A DNA stretch of 64,000 bases from Thalassotalea eurytherma (lineage in GTDB: Bacteria; Pseudomonadota; Gammaproteobacteria; Enterobacterales; Alteromonadaceae), in the NCBI RefSeq assembly GCF_030161415.1, contig NZ_BSSU01000007.1, positions 1 through 64,000 on the forward strand, in the 5' to 3' direction. The notes under the pieces were generated by a model, which was not told the origin of the DNA, made no database searches, and worked only from the letters and a program-made list of their open reading frames with translations. The position numbers were made by a program, and so were the translations under genes. The stretch's first letter is position 1. Every line of letters starts with the position of its first letter. This document shows positions 8,593 to 17,383 of this stretch, in pieces.

Positions 8593-9705
8593 CTATCGAG
8601 CCTTAAGGCCTTCTTGATACAAATCGACTAACTGACCGACAACTGCATCAATACTATAATTTTTATGTCTAAACGCCTGCTTAACATCGTCGTCTTCAAG
8701 GTTTTTTTCTTGTAAGTAATTTAATTGTTCAATCCACTCATTGGGGCGCTCAAGGCTCAAAAACTCTACCAAAGACAACCCCATGTCAGCTTCTAAAGAA
8801 ATGGTATCTGAAACAAAACAAGGCAACTTAGCGGCTTGTGCTTCTAACATTGCCACCGAAACGCCTTCAAATAACGATGGCATCACAAATGCTTGGGCTG
8901 CGTGTAGTAACAATGGAATATCATTATTTGCTGGTAATAATGAAAAGCGATGTTGTTGTCTGGTTTCAATAATATCTTGAGCAAAATTCTCTTTTAATGG
9001 ACCATCGCCTATACACACAAAATGTAAATCAGGATCTAATTGCTTAGATATTGCTAATGTTAAAAAGAACTGGTGATTCTTTACCTCACTAAAGCGACCA
9101 ACATGAAGTACTAATTTTTTGTCTTTAGGAAGGTGATATTTATCAAAAACCGCAGCGACAGGATCAGCTAAGTCTTTAGAGGGTAAAAATTTTTCCACTT
9201 TAATGGCATTATTGAGCACAATAAAAGGGGCATCACCAAATAAAAATTGCCCTGCTTTCTCACCACACGCGACATATTGATTACTAAAACGTTTAGTGAG
9301 GGATTTTATTAAGCTAAAAGCAGGTGCTAGCCATGACAGCTCAAGACCTGCTGTGTGAGAATGACATACCCGAACCGGCACCCTATATTTCTTAGCAAGA
9401 CTTAGCATGACAAAATTCTTGAAGCTATTATGGACATGAATAACATCATATTTGCCATCAGGTGAGAGCAAAATTTCCTTAACAGCCTTGATATGGGCAA
9501 GCGGTGATTGCCTAAATGTAGGGATACAAAAAACGCGACACCCTTTGCTTTCGAGTTCCTCGCGATATTGCCCATCGTTAAAACAAATAAAGTCAAACTG
9601 TACGCACTGTGTATCTATTTCTCTTAGCCAATTTAAAACCACAGAAGAAATCCCGCTAAGGCCAAGCTGAGGTATAACTTGTAAAACTTTTATAGGTTTA
9701 TCCAT
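8593..9705 (-). CDS. GT4 glycosyltransferase
   Basis: GT-B glycosyltransferase of 370 residues (MDKPIKVLQVIPQLGLSGISSVVLNW start; VIHVHNSFKNF; RVCHSHTAG; C-terminal VLHVGRFSEVKNH and PSLFEGVSVAMLEAQAAKLP with the family's E-x7-E type motif). It resembles EpsF-like GT4 enzymes of exopolysaccharide loci. I chose the start at 9705 instead of the longer frame at 9738: its ATG overlaps the previous gene's stop by 8 bp (ATGGATAA), giving coupled translation, and the protein then begins where homologous GT4 domains begin. Donor and acceptor are unknown. Confidence 0.88.
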   Translation of the reverse strand: MDKPIKVLQVIPQLGLSGISSVVLNWLREIDTQCVQFDFICFNDGQYREELESKGCRVFCIPTFRQSPLAHIKAVKEILLSPDGKYDVIHVHNSFKNFVMLSLAKKYRVPVRVCHSHTAGLELSWLAPAFSLIKSLTKRFSNQYVACGEKAGQFLFGDAPFIVLNNAIKVEKFLPSKDLADPVAAVFDKYHLPKDKKLVLHVGRFSEVKNHQFFLTLAISKQLDPDLHFVCIGDGPLKENFAQDIIETRQQHRFSLLPANNDIPLLLHAAQAFVMPSLFEGVSVAMLEAQAAKLPCFVSDTISLEADMGLSLVEFLSLERPNEWIEQLNYLQEKNLEDDDVKQAFRHKNYSIDAVVGQLVDLYQEGLKAR

Positions 9706-10822
9706 CGCAACGATAGGCCTTATAAAACTGTTGTTCACTAAAACTCAAAGAAAAGCCACGCGCGCTAAACTTTTCATCAAGAACGGATTTACTTGGTACT
9801 GGAATGTCCAATAATGATAGACATTGCTCCGCCCAAACGCTGGCTGGCTCGTCTAACGATAGCCTTATACACAATCCAAGCTCAATATCGACTTCTTCAG
9901 GTAGACTGTCAGATACAAGACAGGGCAAGCCAGCTTTTTGAGCTTCCAATGCTGCAACACCTAAACCTTCAGTAAAACTGGGCATTAACATCGCATCAAA
10001 ATATGGCAGCAGTTGATAGACATCATTGCGCTTTCCCCAAAACCTAACATGTTCAGATAAACCTAGGCCATCTACTTTAGCTTCAATATCTCCTTTTAAC
10101 TCGCCATCCCCTATTAAATGGAGGTAAACGTCATCACGTTGATCAGCCATAGCCTTGAGTATATCAATCATAAAGTGATGGTTTTTCACTGGGTAAAATC
10201 TTGCAACAGCTACAATATGGACGCCTCCATCGGCACCTAAAACTTGCGCTTTATCGTCGATAAGGTCTTCTTTATGAGAAATTGATTGATAATTAAAAGC
10301 ATTCGGTACAACGGTAAACGCAGCATCACCATACAGATATTGACCTGCTGCTTTTGAAATGGCAAAACGTTTCGTTGCAAACACATTAATTAAACTGCGG
10401 CCAGCAAATAACATGAGAGAGGTAAATGCAGATGGCGCACTCGTACTAACATTACGGGCATGACTCACTCTTGCTCGAGTACCGGCAAAAAAGGCGACCA
10501 TCAAGCATAAGCCTGCATGAAACGAAGTATGCGCGTGAATGGCGTCATATTTCGGTACACGTTTGAGAAGTTGATAAAGATCCGTAATATGCTTTATCAA
10601 GCTTTTGCGAGGATTAGTTAACACATGAATAACCCCACCAGTCGAAATTACCTCGTCGGTAAAGTGGCAAGTTTCGTCGGTCATAATGGCAAAGTCGTTA
10701 GTTAATACTGTTCTATCTTGATTTCTATAGAGATCCATCATACGACTTTCCGCGCCACCTAGGTTTAAGGTAACGAGAATATGCAGAACACGTACTGGTT
10801 TCTGTACTTCTTTGTCAGTCAT
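9698..10822 (-). CDS. GT4 glycosyltransferase
   Basis: GT-B glycosyltransferase of 374 residues, related in layout to its downstream neighbour (VRVLHILVTLNLGGAESRMMDLYR; AIHAHTSFHAG; VARFYPVKNHHFMID; PSFTEGLGVAALEAQKAGLP). The two adjacent genes may descend from an old duplication, though identity is low by eye. It overlaps the acetyltransferase gene upstream by 8 bp and the next glycosyltransferase by 8 bp, so the minus arm is tightly coupled. Substrates cannot be deduced. Confidence 0.88.
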   Translation of the reverse strand: MTDKEVQKPVRVLHILVTLNLGGAESRMMDLYRNQDRTVLTNDFAIMTDETCHFTDEVISTGGVIHVLTNPRKSLIKHITDLYQLLKRVPKYDAIHAHTSFHAGLCLMVAFFAGTRARVSHARNVSTSAPSAFTSLMLFAGRSLINVFATKRFAISKAAGQYLYGDAAFTVVPNAFNYQSISHKEDLIDDKAQVLGADGGVHIVAVARFYPVKNHHFMIDILKAMADQRDDVYLHLIGDGELKGDIEAKVDGLGLSEHVRFWGKRNDVYQLLPYFDAMLMPSFTEGLGVAALEAQKAGLPCLVSDSLPEEVDIELGLCIRLSLDEPASVWAEQCLSLLDIPVPSKSVLDEKFSARGFSLSFSEQQFYKAYRCDG

Positions 10823-11249
10823 TATTGGAAACTATTTTTGCCGGCACACCAACAGCTGTAGCTCCGGCTGGCACATTTTTTAAGACAACTGAATTAGCAC
10901 CAATTTTAGCTCCATCTCCAATAGTCACAGGGCCTAAAATTACCGCGCCAGCGCCGATAAAAACATTTTTACCAATTACCGGTGCACCATTAGCATTGCC
11001 GCTTTTCCCGTTACCACCAATCGTGACATTTTGATAAAGCACTGAGCCTTCACCAATTTTGGCATTTTTATGAATAACGACGCCTAATCCGTTGTGGAAA
11101 AAACCAACGTTTGGCCCTATATCAGCCGTGAATTTAACATCACAAGCAAAAAAGACACGAATGAATTTCCAAATTAGATTAGGAAGAAGAGGAATACCTT
11201 TAAGATATAAACGTCGAGAAAGATAATACCAACGAACTACAGCATGCAT
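10815..11249 (-). CDS. hexapeptide-repeat acetyltransferase, serine acetyltransferase-like
   Basis: Protein of 144 residues built mostly of left-handed beta-helix hexapeptide turns (about residues 60-135; GVVIHKNAKIGEGSVLYQNV, PVIGKNVFIGAGAVILGPV, KIGANSVVLKNVPAGA), ending VGVPAKIV. This is the short CysE/EpsC-like type found in polysaccharide clusters, lacking the long N-terminal helical domain of true serine acetyltransferases. It probably O- or N-acetylates a sugar of the repeat unit. It is first in the minus arm, starting 127 bases from the divergent plus arm. It is not a clear PglD, which is longer, though a role in acetylating the 4-amino sugar cannot be excluded. Confidence 0.82.
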   Translation of the reverse strand: MHAVVRWYYLSRRLYLKGIPLLPNLIWKFIRVFFACDVKFTADIGPNVGFFHNGLGVVIHKNAKIGEGSVLYQNVTIGGNGKSGNANGAPVIGKNVFIGAGAVILGPVTIGDGAKIGANSVVLKNVPAGATAVGVPAKIVSNND

Positions 11250-11376
11250 ATTTATTGAAGTGGCTTTTTTTATTGTAGCTTCAATTTACTCCGGTTACAG
11301 TGGAAAATAAAGTAAAAAAGATGTAAAACAGGTAACTCAGCCGTATTAATAAATCAATAATAATAAAGAGACGACG
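11250..11376. promoter_or_regulatory. divergent promoter region of the polysaccharide locus
   Basis: AT-rich 127-bp gap between two outward-facing arms of the glycan locus, so it must hold both promoters. I could not settle on clear -35/-10 pairs and saw no ops/JUMPstart element. A TTGAAG...CTTCAA inverted repeat (about 11255-11284) flanks a T-rich stretch. Confidence 0.4.
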
Positions 11377-11988
11377 ATGTACCGATTTTTTAAACGCCTG
11401 CTTGATATTCTTTTATCAGCTAGCGCGTTACTGATTTTATCGCCACTGTATGTAATCGTATATTTCAAAGTAAAACAAAATTTAGGTAGCCCTGTTATCT
11501 TCTCTCAAGAGCGCCCTGGCCTAGATGGCAAAATTTTCAAGATGTTTAAGTTTCGGAGCATGAAAAACGCTGTTGACGACAACGGTCACCCGTTGCCTGA
11601 TGAACAAAGAATGACTACTTTTAGCCACAAGCTACGTAATTCAAGCGCCGATGAGTTGCCGGGGTTGTGGAATGTATTAAAAGGAGACATGAGCTTAGTT
11701 GGGCCGCGCCCTTTGCTCGTTGAATACTTGCCCTTGTATAACGAACGACAAGCGAAAAGACATGATGTTAAGCCCGGTATAACTGGGTGGGCTCAAGTTA
11801 ATGGTCGCAATACATTGTCATGGGAAGAAAAATTTGAATATGACGTGTGGTATGTAGAACACATGTCACTTTGGTTAGACATAAAAATACTTTTTTTAAC
11901 CGTAAAGAAAGTGTTCATCAAAGAGGGGATTAGTGCGCAAGGTGAAGTCACCATGCCTAAATTCAAAGGCTCTCAGCCATCCAAATAA
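11377..11988 (+). CDS. undecaprenyl-phosphate sugar-phosphate transferase, PglC-like
   Basis: Monotopic initiating phosphoglycosyl transferase of 203 residues, the minimal-length PglC form. It has a single re-entrant hydrophobic helix (about 11-30), SQERPGLDGKIFKMFKFRSM (about 43-62), the catalytic Asp-Glu pair at 92-93 in SSADELPGLWNVLKGDMS, the VGPRPL motif (108-113) and KPGITGWAQVNGRN (132-145). It transfers a sugar-1-phosphate from a UDP-sugar to undecaprenyl phosphate, starting the repeat unit. The downstream aminotransferase and 4,6-dehydratase suggest a bacillosamine-type (2,4-diamino-trideoxy) donor. The family is firm; the donor is inferred. Confidence 0.93.
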   Translation: MYRFFKRLLDILLSASALLILSPLYVIVYFKVKQNLGSPVIFSQERPGLDGKIFKMFKFRSMKNAVDDNGHPLPDEQRMTTFSHKLRNSSADELPGLWNVLKGDMSLVGPRPLLVEYLPLYNERQAKRHDVKPGITGWAQVNGRNTLSWEEKFEYDVWYVEHMSLWLDIKILFLTVKKVFIKEGISAQGEVTMPKFKGSQPSK

Positions 11989-12010
11989 TATTAAAGATAG
12001 AGTTTACATT

Positions 12011-13189
12011 ATGTTAAATACCGCATTCTCGCCTTGGCCAAGTTTTACCAGCGAAGAAATCGAAGCAGTTAGTAACGTACTTGCATCGAACAAAGTAAAT
12101 TATTGGACTGGCCAAGAAGGTCGCCAATTCGAACAAGAATTTGCTCAATTTAGCGACTGCCAATACGCTGTTGCTGTTGCAAATGGTACCTTAGCACTTG
12201 ATTTAGCCTTAGCTTCACTTGAATTATCAACAGGTGATGAAGTCATTGTCACCTCTCGAACGTTTATTGCTTCGGTTAGCTCAATCATTAACGCTGGCGC
12301 AACACCCGTATTTGCTGACGTCGAATTAGACAACCAAAACATCAGTGCTCAAACAATCGAAGCGGTCATGACTGATAAAACCAAAGCGATTATTTGTGTT
12401 CATTTAGCTGGCTGGCCTTGTGACATGGATCCAATTATGGCGCTGGCCAAAGCAAATAATCTATCTGTCATTGAAGATTGTGCACAGGCACATGGTGCAA
12501 AATACAAAGGCCGTTCAGTGGGCTCAATTGGAGATATCGGCGCCTGGTCATTTTGCCAAGATAAGATTATGACCACTGGCGGCGAAGGTGGCATGTTAAC
12601 CACCAATAACGAATCTATCTGGCGCAAAGCATGGGCATTTAAAGATCATGGTAAATCATATCATGCCGTTTATGAAAAACAGCATCCGCCGGGTTATAGA
12701 TGGTTACATGAATCGTTTGGTACTAACTGGCGTTTAACAGAAATGCAATCGGCTATCGGTCGAATTCAGTTAACACGCATGCCTCTATGGTTTGAAAAAC
12801 GAAACCAATACGCTCAAGCAATTTTTAACGCATGCCAACCATTTGAGTTTATTGACGTACCGTCAGTGCCAGAAGACATCGAACATGCGTTCTACAAATG
12901 CTATGTCCAAGTAAAACCTGATTTATTACCTCAAGGGATTAATCGCGACACTATTATTCAGCAGTTTTCTGATGCAGGTATACCGTGTTTTAGCGGGAGC
13001 TGTTCAGAAGTGTATAATGAAAAAGCGTTTGATAATACTAATTTTCGCCCGGACTCGCCTTTACCAAATGCCGTAGAACTTGGAGAGACCAGTTTAATGT
13101 TTTTAGTGCACCCAACACTGACCGATTTAGAAATAGAAAAAACATGCAATGTAATAACGGATATTTTTCAAACAATTAAAAACGGTTAA
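12011..13189 (+). CDS. PLP-dependent sugar aminotransferase, DegT/PglE-like
   Basis: Fold-type I aminotransferase of 392 residues. Motifs: NGTLALDLAL near residue 59, DCAQAHGAKYKGRSVGSIGDIGAWSF (about 156-181), and the PLP lysine at residue 185 in CQDKIMTTGGEGG. PglE-type enzymes transfer an amino group to C4 of UDP-4-keto-6-deoxy-GlcNAc, which is the product of a PglF-like dehydratase such as the next gene. The longest frame opens inside the previous gene at 11933. I chose ATG 12011, 22 bases after the pglC-like stop, because homologues begin near FSPWPSFT. UDP-4-amino-FucNAc or QuiNAc4N are both possible products. Confidence 0.9.
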   Translation: MLNTAFSPWPSFTSEEIEAVSNVLASNKVNYWTGQEGRQFEQEFAQFSDCQYAVAVANGTLALDLALASLELSTGDEVIVTSRTFIASVSSIINAGATPVFADVELDNQNISAQTIEAVMTDKTKAIICVHLAGWPCDMDPIMALAKANNLSVIEDCAQAHGAKYKGRSVGSIGDIGAWSFCQDKIMTTGGEGGMLTTNNESIWRKAWAFKDHGKSYHAVYEKQHPPGYRWLHESFGTNWRLTEMQSAIGRIQLTRMPLWFEKRNQYAQAIFNACQPFEFIDVPSVPEDIEHAFYKCYVQVKPDLLPQGINRDTIIQQFSDAGIPCFSGSCSEVYNEKAFDNTNFRPDSPLPNAVELGETSLMFLVHPTLTDLEIEKTCNVITDIFQTIKNG

Positions 13190-13286
13190 AATGTAACAAA
13201 TCAGTTAATGACTTTGTAACAAAATATTGTCACAATGAGTCTAGGTAAAAGCCTTATCAATCGATAAGAGAAAGAGGCTGGATGTA

Positions 13287-15245
13287 ATGGCAAGACCAAT
13301 TGATTTAATTCCAAGCTCTGTAAAATTAACGCTAGCAATTAGTTATGACTTATTTGCACTAACCTTAGCGTTTTTTTCAGCTTATATAATTAGGCTAGGG
13401 ATCGCCGATGTAACATTTAGTAGTGCCGAGCTATTTAGCTTTTCAATCACTACTGCCACCGCTATCAGCCTGTTTTATTTTACAGGCGTGTACAGCTCTG
13501 TGGTGCGTTTTTTTAATGCAAAAAACACCGTTCAATTGCTATTTTTGCTGTTGTTCACCAGCATTATTAGCTCTATTAGCGGTTTTATTTTTGACGCCTT
13601 TGTACCACGTTCAATTCCAATCATTTTCTTTGTATTATCCTTTTTCCTCATTGCAGGCGCTCGAGCCCTAGTAGGCTTAGCGTCAGAGAAGCATTGGCTA
13701 GAAGAACGTGAAGGGGTTGTTATTTATGGTGCAACATCTACAGGTCGACAATTAGCTGAGACCTTAATGAATGGCCAAAAATATCAACCACTTGCTTTTA
13801 TCGACCAAAAAAGTAGATTCCATGGCAGAACATTAAATGGCTTGAAAACCTACGACCCGAATGACTTAGAAAAGCTTGTTAAAAAACATGGGCAATTTAA
13901 AGTTTTACTTGCCCTAAGCAACGTTGAGCCAGCGCGTATTCACGATATAATTGCCAAGCTAGAGCCATTTGCTTTAGAGCTACTTACTATTCCAAGTATG
14001 TCAGATATTGTTTCTGGTAAGCGAAAAATTGATGAATTACGCGAAGTATCAGTTGATGAGCTTTTAGGTCGAGAAGCTGTTACGCCAATTCCTGAGCTTC
14101 TCGCTGAGAATATTTACCACAAAGTTGTCATGGTTTCTGGCGCTGGTGGGTCAATTGGTAAAGAGTTGTGCCGACAAATTATCGGTCAAAAGCCTACTAA
14201 ACTTATTTTGCTTGATGTTAGCGAAGCCTTTTTATACGAAATTAATCAAGAGCTTACAGAATATTTAAGCGAAAATTCCATTTCCATTCCATTAGTTGCA
14301 CTCATTGGTAACGTGCAAAATGGTATGTTAATGACGCGTATTTTTAACCAACATAAAGTACAAACCATTTACCATGCCGCTGCCTATAAGCATGTGCCAA
14401 TGGTTGAGAATAACGTCATTGCAGGCATTACTAATAACATTATTGGTACCTATGAAATTGCGCAAGCGGCTGTCTTTTGTGAAGTTGAAACCTTCGTATT
14501 GATTTCAACAGATAAGGCTGTTCGCCCAACCAATGTCATGGGTGCAACCAAACGCATGGCTGAATTAGTATTACAAGGTTTAGCCAAGCGAGACCACAAC
14601 ACTCGCTTTGTAATGGTGAGGTTCGGTAATGTGTTGGGCTCATCTGGCTCTGTAGTACCCTTATTTAAGAAACAAATTAAAGCAGGCGGACCTATTACCG
14701 TTACACACCCTGATATCATTCGTTACTTCATGACCATTCCAGAGGCCGCGCAATTAGTTGTGCAAGCCGGCGCTATGGGCAAAGGTGGTGATGTATTCCT
14801 GCTTGATATGGGTGAGCCAGTGAAAATTGTTGATTTGGCCTATAAAATGGCTCACTTAATGGGTTTAACCGTTAAAGATGAACAAAACCCAGACGGCGAT
14901 ATTGCCATCGAGTTTAGCGGTTTGCGTCCTGGCGAAAAGCTTTATGAAGAATTACTGATTGACGATAATGCCGAAGCAACCTTTCACCAACGTATTTTAA
15001 CAGCGAATGAGCAATCAATCAGTTGGATGGAAGTCTCTCGTATTTTACTTCGCTTAACAGAAGCAATGGAAGAAGAAGACATCAGTAAAATAAAACAACT
15101 ATTGATGGATGCGCCGCTTGGTTATCAGCCAAAAAGTAATGCTCAACCACAACATGATGAAGCGGCTCAAATAGCCGAAAATGAAGAAAAACTTAAAGCG
15201 ATTTCATCAACGAGCTCAAACATTGTTGCCTTCCAGCAAAAATAA
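13287..15245 (+). CDS. membrane-anchored UDP-GlcNAc 4,6-dehydratase, PglF/WbpM/CapD family
   Basis: Protein of 652 residues with four N-terminal membrane helices (within 1-135), a first Rossmann fold (about 140-230; VVIYGATSTGRQLAETL) and a catalytic NAD-binding domain (VSGAGGSIGKEL near 286; IYHAAAYKHVPMVE; ISTDKAVRPTNVMGATKRMAEL). Where SDR enzymes usually have Tyr-x3-Lys the sequence reads Met-x3-Lys, as known for the WbpM/PglF subgroup. The C-terminal FSGLRPGEKLYEELL is also diagnostic. It makes UDP-4-keto-6-deoxy-HexNAc for the aminotransferase before it. It lies 97 bases after that gene; the gap contains a small CTTATC/GATAAG hairpin (13253-13268). Confidence 0.93.
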   Translation: MARPIDLIPSSVKLTLAISYDLFALTLAFFSAYIIRLGIADVTFSSAELFSFSITTATAISLFYFTGVYSSVVRFFNAKNTVQLLFLLLFTSIISSISGFIFDAFVPRSIPIIFFVLSFFLIAGARALVGLASEKHWLEEREGVVIYGATSTGRQLAETLMNGQKYQPLAFIDQKSRFHGRTLNGLKTYDPNDLEKLVKKHGQFKVLLALSNVEPARIHDIIAKLEPFALELLTIPSMSDIVSGKRKIDELREVSVDELLGREAVTPIPELLAENIYHKVVMVSGAGGSIGKELCRQIIGQKPTKLILLDVSEAFLYEINQELTEYLSENSISIPLVALIGNVQNGMLMTRIFNQHKVQTIYHAAAYKHVPMVENNVIAGITNNIIGTYEIAQAAVFCEVETFVLISTDKAVRPTNVMGATKRMAELVLQGLAKRDHNTRFVMVRFGNVLGSSGSVVPLFKKQIKAGGPITVTHPDIIRYFMTIPEAAQLVVQAGAMGKGGDVFLLDMGEPVKIVDLAYKMAHLMGLTVKDEQNPDGDIAIEFSGLRPGEKLYEELLIDDNAEATFHQRILTANEQSISWMEVSRILLRLTEAMEEEDISKIKQLLMDAPLGYQPKSNAQPQHDEAAQIAENEEKLKAISSTSSNIVAFQQK

Positions 15246-15252
15246 CCCTATC

Positions 15253-15285
15253 AAACGCTCTGCACCACAGAGCGTTTTATTTTTT
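15253..15285 (+). terminator. terminator after the plus-strand polysaccharide arm
   Basis: AAACGCTCTG (15253-15262) pairs with CAGAGCGTTT (15268-15277), loop CACCA, followed by a T-rich tract to about 15287. It ends the pglC/E/F-like transcript just before the convergent MltA-like gene. Confidence 0.88.
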
Positions 15286-16383
15286 TATCATTAAATAAAC
15301 ATTAGCATAGTCAGGATAATGTTTATTTGCTTGATGATAATCGTGCCAGCCGAAGTAGCTTTCAACTAGCCAATCTAACTGAAAAAGATTGTTATCAAAA
15401 GCGCCACCTTCATCAGCCAAAATACCTAGGTGTGACTGTTTTATCTTATGTTCATTGAATGTGATAAGAAACAGCTTACCAATACCAAGCTGCCTAACAT
15501 TGCCAGCAAAAGCAACTCGTGGCTTTAAATCAATTTTATTCTCGATAGTTTTTCCATAACCTTTGATACCGTTAACTTCAGCAAAATACCAATAACGAGC
15601 CTGCTCTGTTTTTCCAAGGGTATAGTCATAGGCAATACCATTGTTTCTATGAACATTAAAAAATCTAAGCTTACCACCAACCTCTAGTACACCAGTACCT
15701 TGAAGCAATACATCATGCAGACCAGCTTCCGATAACCAAATAAGCGGTTTTGCAAGTCCATCTTTTTCAAGCGCACCATTAATAATTTGTTGGCGAGTAT
15801 ACTTAAATCTTGTTAGCAACCCTTGTTTAGCGGCTGCTTGCTCAGGCGATAATCCGATTTCATCGAACGGCAATTGGTATAAAGCAACGGGATAATCTGG
15901 CGTTTTTACTACGCTAGCTTTTAGACGCTTTGTGTAGTATTTGGTTAGGAATATCTTATCACTGGGGATTGCCCTGAGCATTTCAGACTTTCGCTTATTG
16001 GTGCTGTTGCTCGCGATCTTGAGTGCTGTTTGATTATCAGGTTGCCATTGATAAAACGAAAAGTGTTCAAGCAAGAACATACGTTCAAGTAACTTGTTAC
16101 CTTTACCTTCTTGGACAAGCTGGCATAGATAGGCCAGTGTTTCTTTTACTTTGGCTGTTGATACCTCGGCGGGTAAAATCGGCTTTTCTTGCCAAGCATT
16201 ATCACCATCGACAACAGATTGATAACCCAAGACACTCTTAGCAACTAGGCATAGTGCTTTTTGATCAACGGCTGAAAGTGATTGAATATCAGGAGACTGT
16301 GATAATGTGAAAGTTGACGAATAAGCGTTCGTTGCTAGCCCGATTATAATAAAAAAAAGGAAACGTAAGAATGCACTAGGCAT
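15277..16383 (-). CDS. divergent MltA-like lytic transglycosylase family protein (remote call)
   Basis: Secreted protein of about 368 residues, close to MltA length. The signal peptide (LRFLFFIIIGLATNAYSS) has no lipobox, unlike lipoprotein MltA. Landmarks in family order: LTKYYTKRL...YPVALYQLP (compare FTGYYEP...YPLY), TRQQIINGALEKDG...LIWLSEAGLHDVLLQGTG (compare TRaeI...QGSG), then a C-terminal double-psi barrel segment ADEGGAF...FQLDW, where the last Asp would match the MltA catalytic Asp. Start: ATG 16383 is preferred because it directly precedes the signal peptide; ATG 16395 and the longer frame at 16428 lack ribosome sites. Family is inferred from this motif order; activity is unproven. 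Confidence 0.6.
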   Translation of the reverse strand: MPSAFLRFLFFIIIGLATNAYSSTFTLSQSPDIQSLSAVDQKALCLVAKSVLGYQSVVDGDNAWQEKPILPAEVSTAKVKETLAYLCQLVQEGKGNKLLERMFLLEHFSFYQWQPDNQTALKIASNSTNKRKSEMLRAIPSDKIFLTKYYTKRLKASVVKTPDYPVALYQLPFDEIGLSPEQAAAKQGLLTRFKYTRQQIINGALEKDGLAKPLIWLSEAGLHDVLLQGTGVLEVGGKLRFFNVHRNNGIAYDYTLGKTEQARYWYFAEVNGIKGYGKTIENKIDLKPRVAFAGNVRQLGIGKLFLITFNEHKIKQSHLGILADEGGAFDNNLFQLDWLVESYFGWHDYHQANKHYPDYANVYLMIKK

Positions 16384-16440
16384 ATAATAATCCATGACAA
16401 AAATAACATTTACTTTAGCATAACTCACTCCCCAAAAAGC

Positions 16441-16466
16441 AAAAAAGTAGCCGAAGCTACTTTTTA
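16441..16466 (-). terminator. terminator with UUCG tetraloop after the PEP-CTERM gene
   Basis: On the minus strand the hairpin reads AAAAAGTAGC-TTCG-GCTACTTTTTT (GTAGC 16447-16451 with GCTAC 16456-16460), a stable UUCG loop followed by T residues. It ends the PEP-CTERM transcript, 23 bases past its stop. Confidence 0.88.
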
Positions 16467-16488
16467 AATTAGAGAGTAAATTAACTGT

Positions 16489-17133
16489 TTAACTGTTCGT
16501 AAATCGACGAGCAGATATTAAACCAATAAAAGTTAATAGCATTAACACGATTGTTGAAGGTTCACTTACCTGAACCGGTAACGATGCGGGTAAACTTACT
16601 AAACGATTAGACGGAGGCTCTTGATATGAAGTATCTCGAACTAAAAAACTACCAAGCAACGTCTCAGTATAGGTAAATTTAAAAGCAAAACTAAAATGAC
16701 GATAGGGATCACTATCATTAACGTAAAACAGATGATTGTATGTAGAGACACGATCTTGACCAGTTGAATCAACCATACCATATAAAAATTGATGAGTTGG
16801 TACACCATAGTATTGGTAATCAAAACCCATAAATTGAGTTAACGACTCCCATGAACTCTTCTTACTCGGCTGTTGAGCTAAACCATAATTATCATAACCA
16901 AAATTCGCTAGAAACGTTTCCGCTTCAGTGGCTGTTGCATAACGCCAGCCATCAAAGTCACCACCTTGACCCAATTCAACGAGCACGTCATTGTACGAAC
17001 GATTATTTGTCTCATCCCAACGCAGCCAATCTAACTTTTGATCGGTATCAATGACAAAATTTGAATCACTAATAAGCGTAGCGTTAGCGCTAAGACTTAA
17101 ACACGCGATCATGCAGATAAAAAAACTTTTCAT
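16489..17133 (-). CDS. PEP-CTERM sorting-domain exported protein
   Basis: Exported protein of 214 residues. It has an N-terminal signal peptide (FFICMIACLSLSANA) and a C-terminal sorting tail VSEPSTIVLMLLTFIGLISARRF: the PEP-like Ser-Glu-Pro motif, a hydrophobic helix, then Arg-Arg, as recognised by exosortases. Following the signal, DQKLDWLRWDETNNRSYNDV...GWRYATATEAE is the repeat-like module seen in many PEP-CTERM proteins. The start is ATG 17133 with GGGGGAG seven bases upstream; a TTG at 17139 is unlikely. Exosortase would process it in the inner membrane during export or attachment to the surface glycan. No exosortase gene is in the window. Confidence 0.85.
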   Translation of the reverse strand: MKSFFICMIACLSLSANATLISDSNFVIDTDQKLDWLRWDETNNRSYNDVLVELGQGGDFDGWRYATATEAETFLANFGYDNYGLAQQPSKKSSWESLTQFMGFDYQYYGVPTHQFLYGMVDSTGQDRVSTYNHLFYVNDSDPYRHFSFAFKFTYTETLLGSFLVRDTSYQEPPSNRLVSLPASLPVQVSEPSTIVLMLLTFIGLISARRFTNS

Positions 17134-17383
17134 CTTCAACTCCCCCAGCCTAGATTATTTTTGTTATTTGTTCTGGTACTACCATAGATATGGCGATTGA
17201 TCTCATATTTACATTGTCTTAACAACAATTTACGTGAATTGCTTTCATATTTCTTCCTTATTTCATATAACAGTATCAAAGAAGACCAAAAACTAGACAA
17301 AAATATTAACCCTCTATAGCTTTCAAACAACTAGACAGTGTTTGTCGCTATTCAATTTCAAAGGTAATTGGAATGGTCATAGT

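Noticed and set aside
8593-10822. Recent tandem duplication of the two adjacent GT4 genes
   Set aside because: Domain layout is shared but residue identity by eye is low, so any duplication is old or they were acquired independently.
10825-11034. Plus-strand Pro/Thr/Ala-rich ORF opposite the acetyltransferase
   Set aside because: It is the antisense reading of the hexapeptide repeats; its low-complexity composition reflects that periodic pattern and it has no ribosome site.
17136-17330. 64-residue minus-strand ORF upstream of the PEP-CTERM gene
   Set aside because: No ribosome site, no family resemblance, and it overlaps the ribosome site and start of the PEP-CTERM gene.
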